Shown here: positions 52,632 to 60,629 of the stretch, piece by piece | Layout of the letters: each line of letters begins with the position of its first letter | Position numbering within the stretch: the stretch's first letter is position 1 | DNA from: Agromyces sp. LHK192 | GTDB lineage: Bacteria > Actinomycetota > Actinomycetes > Actinomycetales > Microbacteriaceae | Direction of reading: 5' to 3' | NCBI RefSeq assembly: GCF_004006235.1 | Contig: NZ_CP034753.1 | Span: forward strand, 1,240,001-1,304,000 | DNA length: 64,000 nt | Program-made: the position numbers and the translations under genes | Notes under the pieces: generated by a model | Databases searched by the model: none | What the model was told of the DNA's origin: nothing | Seen by the model: the letters and a program-made list of their open reading frames with translations, nothing else

Positions 52632-54128
52632 TCAGGCGTCCTTGCCGAAGGTGGGGTTGTGCGGGGCGCCGAGCGTGATGTGCACACTCTGCTGGTCGGT
52701 GTAGAAGTCGATCGAGCGGTAGCCGCCCTCGTGGCCGAGGCCCGAGGCCTTCACGCCGCCGAACGGCGTGCGCAGGTCGCGCACGTTGTTCGAGTTGAGC
52801 CAGACCATGCCGGCCTCGACGGCCTGGGCGAAGTTGTGCGCCCGCTTGAGGTCGTTGGTCCAGACGTAGGCGGCGAGGCCGTACTTCGTGTCGTTCGCGA
52901 GGGCCAGCGCCTCCGCCTCGGTGTCGAACGGCGTGATGGCGACGACCGGGCCGAAGATCTCCTCCTGGAAGATGCGGGCGTCGGGCGCGACGTCGGCGAA
53001 CACCGTCGGGGCGACGTAGTTGCCGGTCGGGAACCCGTCGGGGCGTCCGCCGCCGGCGACGAGCCGGCCCTCGGACTTGCCGAGCTCGACGTAGCCCATC
53101 ACCTTGTCGTAGTGCTCGGGGTGCACGAGCGCGCCGACCTCGGTGGTCGGGTCCTGCGGGTGGCCGACCTTCACGCGCTTCGCCTGCGCGGCGTAGCGCT
53201 CGACGAACTCGTCGTAGACGTCGCGTTGCACGAGGATGCGGCTGCCCGCGGTGCAGCGCTCGCCGTTCAGCGAGAACACGCCGAAGATGCAGGCGTCGAT
53301 CGCGACGTCGAGGTCGGCGTCGGCGAAGACGATGGCGGGGCTCTTGCCGCCGAGTTCCATCGACAGGCCCTTGAGGTACGGCGCTGCGTTGCCGAAGATG
53401 ATCTGCCCGGTGCGGCTCTCGCCGGTGAACGAGATGAGCGGCACGTCGGGATGCTTGACGAGCGCGTCGCCCGCCTCCTCGCCGAGTCCGTTGACGAGGT
53501 TGAACACGCCCTTCGGCAGCCCCGCCTCCTCGAAGATGCCGGCCCACAGCGACGCCGACAGGGGCGTGAACTCGGCGGGCTTCAGCACGACCGTGTTGCC
53601 GGCCGCGAGCGCGGGGCCGAGCTTCCACGACTCGAGCATGAACGGCGTGTTCCACGGGGTGATGAGCCCGGCGACACCGATGGGCTTGCGGTTCACGTAG
53701 TTCATCTGGCGGCCGGGCACTTTGTAGGCGTCGTCGGCCTGGGCGACGATCAGGTCGGCGAAGAACCGGAAGTTCTCCGCGGCGCGGCGCGCCTGGCCGA
53801 GCGCCTGCGTGATCGGCAGGCCGGAGTCGAAGCTCTCGAGCTCGGCGAGCCGTGCGTCGCGCGACTCGACGAGGTCGGCGATGCGGTGCAGGATGCGCGA
53901 GCGCTCGCGCGCGGCCATCTTCGGCCACGGGCCGTCGGTGAAGGCGCGGCGGGCGGCCGCGACCGCGAGGTCGATGTCGGCCCGCTTGCCGGCGGCGGCC
54001 TGCACGTAGGTCTCGTTCGTGACGGGGTCGAGCACGTCGAACGTGTCGCCGTCGACGGAGTCGACGAACTCGCCGTCGATGTAGTGGCGGATCCGGTCGG
54101 GCAGGCCCTCGGGGGTGTGCTGCGTCAT
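52632..54128 (-). CDS. hpaE: 5-carboxymethyl-2-hydroxymuconate semialdehyde dehydrogenase
   Basis: A 498-residue aldehyde dehydrogenase acting on the ring-cleavage product. TPWNTPFMLESWKLGPALAAGNTVVLKPAEFTPLS, Glu in SMELGGKSPAIVFADADLD, Cys in NGERCTAGSRILVQ, and EEIFGPVVAITPF match HpaE closely. ATG at 54128 has GAGGA six bases before it; an ATG at 54140 that overlaps the GntR stop lacks one. It lies between the regulator and hpaD in one operon. Confidence 0.93.
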   Translation of the reverse strand: MTQHTPEGLPDRIRHYIDGEFVDSVDGDTFDVLDPVTNETYVQAAAGKRADIDLAVAAARRAFTDGPWPKMAARERSRILHRIADLVESRDARLAELESFDSGLPITQALGQARRAAENFRFFADLIVAQADDAYKVPGRQMNYVNRKPIGVAGLITPWNTPFMLESWKLGPALAAGNTVVLKPAEFTPLSASLWAGIFEEAGLPKGVFNLVNGLGEEAGDALVKHPDVPLISFTGESRTGQIIFGNAAPYLKGLSMELGGKSPAIVFADADLDVAIDACIFGVFSLNGERCTAGSRILVQRDVYDEFVERYAAQAKRVKVGHPQDPTTEVGALVHPEHYDKVMGYVELGKSEGRLVAGGGRPDGFPTGNYVAPTVFADVAPDARIFQEEIFGPVVAITPFDTEAEALALANDTKYGLAAYVWTNDLKRAHNFAQAVEAGMVWLNSNNVRDLRTPFGGVKASGLGHEGGYRSIDFYTDQQSVHITLGAPHNPTFGKDA

Positions 54129-54136
54129 GGTGTTCC

Positions 54137-54838
54137 TCATTCGTCGGCCGCGGTGGCGGCGGCTGGGGTTCGGATGGCGGCGGGTGGCCGGTGTTCGGAC
54201 TGGTACGCGAGCACGGCGTCGAGCGTGGTCGTGCGGTGCGAGCGGGCGGCGAGCTCGATCTCGAGCGGGTCGGCGCGCTGCTCGATCAGGTCGACGATGC
54301 GCGCGTGCTCCTCGACCGATTCGCGGGCGCGCCCGGGGACGAAGCTGAACGACGAGTCGCGGAGCACCCGCATGCGGTTCCAGCCCCGGTGCACGAGGTC
54401 GAGCACGTGCGGGTTCGGGCAGCCCTCGAACAGCACCGAGTGGAACTCGAGGTTGAGCTCGGTGAACCGGTGCGGGTCGAAGTCGTCGAGGGTGCGGCGC
54501 ATCCGGTCGTTGATCGCGCGGGCGCGCTCGAGATGATCCGGTGTCAGGAACGGCGCGGCGAGTGCCGTCGCGTACCCCTCGACGAGCGCGAGGGTCTGCA
54601 TGGTGTGCAGGTACTCGGTCTCCTGGATCAGCGCGACCTGCGCGCCGACGTTGCGCTCGAACGTGACGAGCCCCTCGGCCTCGAGCCGTCGGATCGCCTC
54701 GCGCACCGGCACGACCGACACGTCGAGTTCGCCGGCGATCTGCGCGAGCACGAGCCGGTACCCCGGTACGTATCGCCCGTCGTCGATGCGCTCGCGGATG
54801 AACCGGTACGACCGCTGCGACTTGCTCTCGAGGGTCAT
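54137..54838 (-). CDS. GntR-family regulator, FCD type
   Basis: A 233-residue regulator. The winged helix occupies residues about 8-72 (IRERIDDGRYVPGYRL, ELDVSVVPVREAIRRLEAEGLV), followed by an all-helical FCD domain (LALVEGYATALAAPFL, ELNLEFHSVLFEG, RESVEEHARIVDLIEQRADP) with metal/effector-binding His residues. It probably represses the hpa genes and itself through the ATCGTATACGAT-type sites; effector perhaps a pathway intermediate. Both ends overlap neighbours. Confidence 0.92.
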   Translation of the reverse strand: MTLESKSQRSYRFIRERIDDGRYVPGYRLVLAQIAGELDVSVVPVREAIRRLEAEGLVTFERNVGAQVALIQETEYLHTMQTLALVEGYATALAAPFLTPDHLERARAINDRMRRTLDDFDPHRFTELNLEFHSVLFEGCPNPHVLDLVHRGWNRMRVLRDSSFSFVPGRARESVEEHARIVDLIEQRADPLEIELAARSHRTTTLDAVLAYQSEHRPPAAIRTPAAATAADE

Positions 54839-56463
54839 CGCCACGCCCCGGAATCGGATGCCGCGGCGCCGGTCGGTGCGTCGCCGTCGGAGCCGGCGTC
54901 GCCGTCGGATGCCGCGCGCTCGGCCTCGTACCGGGCGCGCCACGCGGCATCCATCGGGAACAGGCCGTCGACGGCCTCGCCCTCGGCGACGCGCTGCGCG
55001 ACCCACGCGTCGGCGGCCTCCTGCTCGGCCGTCTCGGCGACGACCTCGGCGACGAGCTTCGCCGGGATCACGATCACGCCGTCTCCGTCGCCGACGATCA
55101 CGTCGCCGGGCTGCACCGCGGCCCCGCCGCAGGCGACGGTCACGTCCGTCTCCCACGGCACGTGCCGACGGCCCAGCACGCTCGGGTGCGGCCCCTGCGA
55201 GAACACGGGGATGCCGATCGCGGCGACCGCGTCGAAGTCGCGGACTCCGCCGTCGGTGACGATGCCGGCAGCGCCCCGCACCTTCGCGCGCAGCGCGAGC
55301 ACATCGCCGACGGTGCCGGTGCCGCGCTCGCCGCGGGCGTCGACGACGAGCACCTCGCCGGCGCCGACCGTGTCGAACGCGCGCTTCTGCGCATTGAACC
55401 CCCCGCCGAACTCGGCGAACAGGTCGGGCCGGGACGGGATGAACCGGAGCGTCCGCGCGGTGCCGACGATCCGGTCGCCGGGGTGGTTGGCGAACACGCC
55501 CTCGATGAAGACGTCGTGGTACCCCCGCTTGCGGAGTGCGACCGAGAGCGTCGCGACCGCGACGCCTGAGATCGATTCGCGCAGTTCGTCGGTGAGCACG
55601 GAGGCGGGGGCATCCGGAATCGCCGGCGGAGCGGAGGCATCCGTCGCGTCCTCGGATGCCGCGTCGAGCGGTGTCGCGCGACCGGTGGCGACGGCCGCGG
55701 CGTGCTCGGCCTCGGATCCCCACGCCTCGACGCGCTGGAGGTCGTCGACCGCGGGCTTCGAGCCGAAGTCCCCGTAGGCGCTGTCGCCGAACACGCCCTC
55801 GCCCTGCGTGACCGTGGTCACGAGCCGGCCGGTGGTCGGGGCGCCCGGGGCGCCCGGCGCGTCGACCTCGACCTCGACGACGTCGCCCGGAACGACGACC
55901 GAGGAACCGGCGGGCGTGCCGGTGAGGATCACGTCGCCGGGCTCGAGCGTGAAGTGCTGCGAGAGGTCGGCGACGAGCCGGCCGAACGGGAAGAGCAGGG
56001 TGTCCGAGGTGTCGGACTGCACGAGTTCGCCGTTGACCCAGGTGCGCACGCGCCAGGCATCCTGCCCGATGCCGGCCGTCGGGATCGCGACCGGACCGAG
56101 CGGCGTGTATCCGTCGCCGCCCTTCGAGCGGACGTTCGAACCCTTGTCGGCCGCGCGGAGGTCGTAGAGGCCGAAGTCGTTGGCGGCGGTGACCGCGGCG
56201 ACGTGCGCCCAGCCGTCGTCGGGGGAGACCCGGCGCGCGGCGGTGCCGATGACGATCGCGATCTCGCCCTCGAACGCGAGCAGTTCGGTACCCGCGGGCC
56301 GCTCGATGGTGCCGCCGGTACCGGAGACCGAGCTCTGCGGCTTCAGGAAGTAGCTCGGCTGCGCCGGCGTGCGCCCGCGCTGCGCGGTGCGCGACGGGTA
56401 GTTGAGGTGCACGGCGATGATCTTGCCCGGTGCGGAGATGTCGGTGGTGGCGGTGTCGGTCAT
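54835..56463 (-). CDS. Fused fumarylacetoacetate hydrolase-RraA-like protein (HpaG-type role)
   Basis: A 542-residue two-domain protein. Residues about 15-245 form an FAH domain (AVHLNYPSRTAQRGRTPAQPSYFLKP, metal site FEGEIAIVIG, ANDFGLYDLR, GDVILTGTPAGSS). After a linker, residues about 290-500 form an RraA/HMG-aldolase-like domain (GAGEVLVVDARGERGTGTVGD, GIVTDGGVRD, VIVGDGDGVIVIP). In E. coli HpaG two FAH domains do the OPET decarboxylase and HHDD isomerase steps. Here one of these is probably taken by the RraA-like part, a family with oxaloacetate-decarboxylase-type members. The division is inference. Confidence 0.85.
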   Translation of the reverse strand: MTDTATTDISAPGKIIAVHLNYPSRTAQRGRTPAQPSYFLKPQSSVSGTGGTIERPAGTELLAFEGEIAIVIGTAARRVSPDDGWAHVAAVTAANDFGLYDLRAADKGSNVRSKGGDGYTPLGPVAIPTAGIGQDAWRVRTWVNGELVQSDTSDTLLFPFGRLVADLSQHFTLEPGDVILTGTPAGSSVVVPGDVVEVEVDAPGAPGAPTTGRLVTTVTQGEGVFGDSAYGDFGSKPAVDDLQRVEAWGSEAEHAAAVATGRATPLDAASEDATDASAPPAIPDAPASVLTDELRESISGVAVATLSVALRKRGYHDVFIEGVFANHPGDRIVGTARTLRFIPSRPDLFAEFGGGFNAQKRAFDTVGAGEVLVVDARGERGTGTVGDVLALRAKVRGAAGIVTDGGVRDFDAVAAIGIPVFSQGPHPSVLGRRHVPWETDVTVACGGAAVQPGDVIVGDGDGVIVIPAKLVAEVVAETAEQEAADAWVAQRVAEGEAVDGLFPMDAAWRARYEAERAASDGDAGSDGDAPTGAAASDSGAWR

Positions 56464-56489
56464 GGACGTCCTCGTCTGCTGATATCTGA

Positions 56490-56503
56490 AATCATATACG
56501 ATT
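56490..56503. promoter_or_regulatory. GntR operator candidate 2
   Basis: AATCATATACGATT, 27 bases upstream of the FAH-RraA gene. It differs from the perfect palindrome at 58282 by one inner base. Confidence 0.65.
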
Positions 56504-56532
56504 TGGCAGGTCCTGCAACCTGCGGTTCAGTG

Positions 56533-56611
56533 CCGGTTTCAGGAGTTCGGAGGCTGCTCAGGACGAAATCGGCGGAAGCATCCTGATCAGCCTCCGATCT
56601 CCTGAAACCGG
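56533..56611. repeat. 31-bp inverted repeat (long hairpin)
   Basis: Arms 56533-56563 and 56581-56611 match at 29 of 31 positions around a 17-base loop. It lies between hpaI and the FAH-RraA gene. It may end the hpaI transcript or form a structured RNA; there is no T tract. Confidence 0.85.
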
Positions 56612-56668
56612 ACATGGGCATGGACATGGGCACGGGCACGGGCACGGGCTTGGGCTTGGGCTTGGGCG
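56611..56668. repeat. Hexanucleotide tandem repeat after hpaI
   Basis: Hexamers run GACATG, GGCATG, GACATG, then three GGCACG and three GGCTTG, ending GGCGGC three bases from the hpaI stop. It directly abuts the 31-bp inverted repeat. Confidence 0.85.
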
Positions 56669-56670
56669 GC

Positions 56671-57480
56671 TCAGTAACTCGAGCGATCGCCGGTGGAGTC
56701 GTCCGGGATGAACCGGCCGGCGAGTGCCTCGGACGCGCGGGCGAGGCTCGAGACATCCGCTCCGACGGCGACGAATGACGCGCCGGCCTCGAGATACCGG
56801 TCGGCGTCGGTCGCGACGAATGCGTTGACGCCGACGGGCACGCCGGCGGCGACGCCGGCGGCGATCGCGGTGAGCACCGCCTCGACGACGTCGGGATGCC
56901 CCTGCTGCCCGAGCAGCCCCATCGAGGCGGCCAGGTCGGCGGGTCCGACGAAGAGCGCGTCGACGCCGTCCACGGCCGCGATGGCCTCGACGTCGGCGAC
57001 CGCCGTCGCGGACTCGATCTGCACGGTCAGGCTGATCGTCGAGGCGGCATCCTGCAGGTAGCCGGGCACCCGGTTCCAGCGGGCCGCGCGCGCGAGCGCC
57101 GAGCCGACGCCGCGGACGCCGTGCGGGGGATACCGGGTCGCGCGCACGACGGCCTCGGCCTGCTCGGCCGAGTCGACCATCGGCACGAGGAGGTTCTGCG
57201 CGCCGAGGTCGAGGAACTGCTTGATCAGCACCGTGTCGCCGAACGGCACCCGCACGACCGGCGCGACCGGGTAGGCGGCGACGGCCTGCAGTTGCGCCTG
57301 CACGGACTCGAGGCCGTTGGGCGCGTGCTCCGCGTCGATGAGCACCCAGTCGACGCCGGACCCGGCGACGATCTCGGCGACGAGCGGGCTGCCGGAGCAG
57401 ACCCACATGCCGATCTGGGGGCGGGATGCCTCCGCGATGCGCTGCGCGAGCGTGGGCGGCAGTGTCAGATGAATCGGCAC
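56671..57480 (-). CDS. hpaI: 4-hydroxy-2-oxoheptane-1,7-dioate aldolase
   Basis: A 269-residue class II (metal-dependent) aldolase of the HpcH/HpaI family. It should release pyruvate and succinate semialdehyde. WVLIDAEHAPNGLE holds the catalytic His, the metal site is formed by Glu in QIESATAVADVE and Asp in ALFVGPADLAASMG, and VRVPFGD carries the substrate Arg. GTG at 57480 overlaps the hpaH end by 16 bases. Confidence 0.93.
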   Translation of the reverse strand: MPIHLTLPPTLAQRIAEASRPQIGMWVCSGSPLVAEIVAGSGVDWVLIDAEHAPNGLESVQAQLQAVAAYPVAPVVRVPFGDTVLIKQFLDLGAQNLLVPMVDSAEQAEAVVRATRYPPHGVRGVGSALARAARWNRVPGYLQDAASTISLTVQIESATAVADVEAIAAVDGVDALFVGPADLAASMGLLGQQGHPDVVEAVLTAIAAGVAAGVPVGVNAFVATDADRYLEAGASFVAVGADVSSLARASEALAGRFIPDDSTGDRSSY

Positions 57481-58250
57481 TGGATGCTCCCGAGGTCGTG
57501 GTAGTCGGCATGCACGGTGTCGCCGCGTTCGACCCACATCGGGCGGGTGAACGATCCGGCGAGGATGATCTCGCCGGCCGCGAGCGACCGGCCGTGCTGG
57601 GCGAGCTTGTTCGCGAGCCAGGCGACGCCCATCGCGGGGTGCCCGAGCACGGCGCCGGCGACGCCGGACTCCTCGATGGTCTCGTTGCGGCTCAGCAGCG
57701 CACCGACCCAGCGCAGGTCGACCTCGTCGACCGCGACGGGCCGGCCGCCGAGCACCATCGCGCCCATGGCGGCGTTGTCGCTGATCGTGTCGACGATCGT
57801 GCGGCCCTCGAGCTCGATGTGGGAGTTCAGCACCTCGAGCGCGGGCACGACGTACTCGGTCGCGCGCAGCACGTCGAAGATCGTCGTGTGCGGGCCCTCG
57901 AGCGCCTCGCCGAGCACGAACGCGAGCTCGACCTCGATGCGGACGTTCGAGAACCGGTCGTATTCGATCACCGATCCGGAGTCGTAGACCATGTCGTCGA
58001 GGATCACGCCGTAGTCCGGCTCGGTGATGCCGGTCGCGACCTGCATCACCTTTGAGGTGAGTCCGATCTTGTGGCCGACGAGCCGGGCCCCAGCCTCCTG
58101 CCGTCGCTTCGCCCATTCGCTCTGCACCGCGTAGGCGTCTTCGACGACCATGCCGGGGTTGCGTGCGGTGAGTAGCGGGACGGTCGTGCGGTCGCGATCG
58201 GCGGCGAACAGTTCGTCGGCGATCGCGGAGATCCGGGATGTCTCGAGCAT
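57465..58250 (-). CDS. hpaH: 2-oxo-hept-4-ene-1,7-dioate hydratase
   Basis: A 261-residue enzyme of the MhpD/HpaH family (FAH-related fold). VGHKIGLTSKVMQVATGITEPDYG, the acidic metal-site segment VRIEVELAFVLGEAL, and the C-terminal AGEIILAGSFTRPMWVERGD are typical. It adds water to the oxo-heptenedioate before HpaI cleavage. ATG follows GAGGAG; the GTATAC palindrome lies 32 bases upstream, so transcription here is probably controlled by GntR. Confidence 0.94.
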   Translation of the reverse strand: MLETSRISAIADELFAADRDRTTVPLLTARNPGMVVEDAYAVQSEWAKRRQEAGARLVGHKIGLTSKVMQVATGITEPDYGVILDDMVYDSGSVIEYDRFSNVRIEVELAFVLGEALEGPHTTIFDVLRATEYVVPALEVLNSHIELEGRTIVDTISDNAAMGAMVLGGRPVAVDEVDLRWVGALLSRNETIEESGVAGAVLGHPAMGVAWLANKLAQHGRSLAAGEIILAGSFTRPMWVERGDTVHADYHDLGSIQCRFI

Positions 58251-58281
58251 CGGGCTCCTCTTCGTCAAGGGCGTCCACCAA

Positions 58282-58293
58282 ATCGTATACGAT
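58282..58293. promoter_or_regulatory. GntR operator candidate 1 (perfect palindrome)
   Basis: ATCGTATACGAT, a 12-base perfect palindrome upstream of hpaH. The GTATAC core is common in operators of FCD-type GntR regulators. Confidence 0.7.
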
Positions 58294-58318
58294 CCACCGC
58301 GGTGGGTCGAGGTGGGGC

Positions 58319-59995
58319 CTACCGGTTGACGTGGAAGATCTCGTCTTGGAACGGCGCGACGACCGACCCCGAGATGCGGCAGTCGAGCATGAGGAACGGG
58401 CGGTCCTCGGCCGGGCGGGCGGCCCAGACGCGCAGCGCCTCGAGGTCGTCGAGGGTGCGCACGACCACGCCCTCGGCGCCGAACGCGGCGGCCGCCGCCG
58501 CGAAGTCCGCCTGCGGGATCAGCATGGGCTCCTCCGCGAGGCCCTTGCGGCCGTACACGTGCACCTCCGCGCTGTAGGCGGCGTCGTTCCACACGACCGC
58601 GATCCCGCGGCCGCCGGCGACGCGCACCGCGCTCTCGAGGTCGGCGAGCGCCATCAGCCCGCCGCCGTCGCCGGTCGTCAGCACGATCGTCGACTCCGGG
58701 CGGGCGACCGAGGCGCCCGGCACGCTCGGGAATCCGAGGCCGATCGACTGGTACGCCGTGCCGATCATGATCATGCGGTCGGGCGACGCGACCGGCCAGT
58801 ACATGTTCGCCCAGCCGATGAAGTGGCCGCCGTCCGAGACCACGACGCGGTCCTCGGGGAGCAGCTCGGCGAGCCGGATCGCGAGCGCGCGCGGGTCGAG
58901 TTCGCCCTCGGGCGTCAGGCCCGCGTTCGCGGCATCCGCGCCCTGCTCCTGCTCGCGCAGGTCGGCGATCGCCGCCGCGCCGAGCGACTCGCGCCAGCCG
59001 GAGCTCTCCGCGCCGAGCGACGCGAGCTCGGCGACGAGCTCGCGCGCGACGACCGTGGCATCCGCTCGCAGGAACGTGCCCACGTTCGGATGCGTCGCCG
59101 ACGCGGCGACGTCGACCTGCACGATCCGAGTGCCCGGCGAGAAGAGCTCGCCGAACCGCATCGTGAACTGGTTGAGGGACGCCCCGAACACGACGGCGAC
59201 ATCGGCTTCGCGGATCAGCTCCATCGCGGCCGGTGCGCCGAAGCCGCCGGTCACGCCGAGATCGAAGTCGGCGTCGGGGAAGATGCCGCGGCCGAGCGCG
59301 GTCGACGCGGTGACCGCACCCGTGGCGGCGGCGAGCTCGCCGAGGGCTCCGCCGGCACCGGCGAGCCACGCGCCGCGACCGGCGAGCAGGAAGGGCCGGC
59401 TCGCGCCGGCGAGCAACTGCGCCGTCTCGGCGATCGCCGCCCGCTGGAACCCGCCCCGCGGCTGCACGGGCTCGGGCAGTCGCAGTGCGGGCGGCGGGAT
59501 CGACTCGCCGACGTCGAGCGCCGCGACGTCGTAGGGGAGCGAGAGCACGACCGGTTGGCGTCTGGCCAGCGAGTGCTCGATCGCGAGCACGACCGTGGCG
59601 GCGGCATCCGTCCGCCCGACGGTGTAGGTGCGCGCGCCGACCGCGGAGGCCAGCGCGATCTGGTCGACGTCCCACGCCCGGCGCCCGGCCGTCGGCTGGT
59701 CGCCCACTACGAGCACCAGCGGGATCTCGGCCTGCACGGCCTCGGCCAGCGCGGTCAGCGTGTTCGTGAACCCGGCGCCGTAGGTCGCGGTCGCCGCGGC
59801 GATCCGCCCGGACGCGCGGTAGTGCGCGTCGGCCGCGACGACGCCGCCGACCTCGTGGCGCATCGCGACGAACGTCATCGACGTCTCGCGTTCGAGGGCG
59901 TCGAGCAGGTGGGCGTTGCCGTTGCCCATCACGCCGAAGACGTGGTCGAGGTGGGCGGCGAGGGTGCGCGCGACGAGCGCGGAGACGGACGACAT
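58319..59995 (-). CDS. Thiamine-diphosphate-dependent enzyme of unknown substrate
   Basis: A 558-residue enzyme with the three domains of the acetolactate synthase/benzoylformate decarboxylase group. The N-terminal Pyr domain has the catalytic Glu in MRHEVGGVVAADAHYRASGRIA. A middle TPP domain (about 190-315) follows, and the PP domain has GDGGGLMALADLES with the matching Asn in VWND. The start HVFGVMGNGNAHLLDALE resembles decarboxylases. Near the hpa genes it could decarboxylate an aryl-pyruvate, but this is inference. ATG follows GAAGGAA. Confidence 0.85.
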   Translation of the reverse strand: MSSVSALVARTLAAHLDHVFGVMGNGNAHLLDALERETSMTFVAMRHEVGGVVAADAHYRASGRIAAATATYGAGFTNTLTALAEAVQAEIPLVLVVGDQPTAGRRAWDVDQIALASAVGARTYTVGRTDAAATVVLAIEHSLARRQPVVLSLPYDVAALDVGESIPPPALRLPEPVQPRGGFQRAAIAETAQLLAGASRPFLLAGRGAWLAGAGGALGELAAATGAVTASTALGRGIFPDADFDLGVTGGFGAPAAMELIREADVAVVFGASLNQFTMRFGELFSPGTRIVQVDVAASATHPNVGTFLRADATVVARELVAELASLGAESSGWRESLGAAAIADLREQEQGADAANAGLTPEGELDPRALAIRLAELLPEDRVVVSDGGHFIGWANMYWPVASPDRMIMIGTAYQSIGLGFPSVPGASVARPESTIVLTTGDGGGLMALADLESAVRVAGGRGIAVVWNDAAYSAEVHVYGRKGLAEEPMLIPQADFAAAAAAFGAEGVVVRTLDDLEALRVWAARPAEDRPFLMLDCRISGSVVAPFQDEIFHVNR

Positions 59996-60125
59996 GGGCC
60001 GGTTCCTTCGGGAGACGTGACGGATGCTGGTTCCGTATGTGTCTCACGCGGCCGGCGGCTGCGCCGCCCGGGCTTCGTACCCATTTTTCGAGTACCGGCG
60101 CTTCGACGAGCGCCTCGACGGCACC

Positions 60126-60137
60126 GAGTATACGTCG
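60126..60137. promoter_or_regulatory. Weak third GTATAC site
   Basis: GAGTATACGTCG, sharing the GTATAC core, in the gap between the divergent ThDP and NIPSNAP-like genes. The flanks are not palindromic beyond one or two bases. Confidence 0.35.
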
Positions 60138-60157
60138 CATGCGGCAGGATGGCTCGG

Positions 60158-60454
60158 GTGAAGACCGTGCAGCTGCGTGAATACCGGATCGTCGAGGGCG
60201 AATACGAGGCGTTCGTCGAATGGTGGCAGGCCACGATGCCCGAGCTGCGGACCCGCATGGGCTACACGGTCGAGTTCGCCTACGGGTCGCCGGCCGACGG
60301 CACGTTCACCTGGGCCGTCAGCGTGCCCGGCGACGAGGCCGAGTTCACCCGCGTCGACGAGGCCTACAAGGTCTCGCCCGAGCGGGCCGAGGTGTTCGAC
60401 GGGCTCCCGCAGCGCGTCGCCGAGTCGACGCTCTCGTTCGTCTCGCTGTACTGA
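60158..60454 (+). CDS. NIPSNAP-like dimeric alpha/beta-barrel protein
   Basis: A 98-residue protein (KTVQLREYRIVEGEYEAFVEWW start, FTWAVSVPGDEAEF in the middle) matching the NIPSNAP/ferredoxin-like small family, whose reaction is not known. GTG at 60158 sits 7 bases after CAGGAT; an ATG at 60149 behind GGCAGG adds three residues. Divergent from the ThDP gene and possibly under the same GntR control. Confidence 0.75.
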   Translation: MKTVQLREYRIVEGEYEAFVEWWQATMPELRTRMGYTVEFAYGSPADGTFTWAVSVPGDEAEFTRVDEAYKVSPERAEVFDGLPQRVAESTLSFVSLY

Positions 60455-60553
60455 GTGCGACGCCCTCCCGGCTCGACGGCCCGCTCGACGCGCTGTCGGT
60501 CCTTGCGTGACGTGCAGGCCATGGTGTACAGGCCGCTCACGGGCGCGCGGGCA

Positions 60554-60559
60554 TAGGAT
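60554..60559 (+). promoter_or_regulatory. -10 box of the GAPDH gene
   Basis: TAGGAT, predicting a leader of about 65 bases before the GTG start; no convincing -35 box. Confidence 0.4.
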
Positions 60560-60629
60560 CGAGGCATCCCCCCGGATTCGAGTTGTGGTCGACGCTGCCC
60601 ACCAGGCGGCTCGACCGGAGAGGACCTTC

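Noticed and set aside
42557..60454. HpaBC or HpaF genes hidden in the catabolic island
   Set aside because: No frame shows flavin monooxygenase, reductase or tautomerase features; all frames of useful length are assigned or are shadows.
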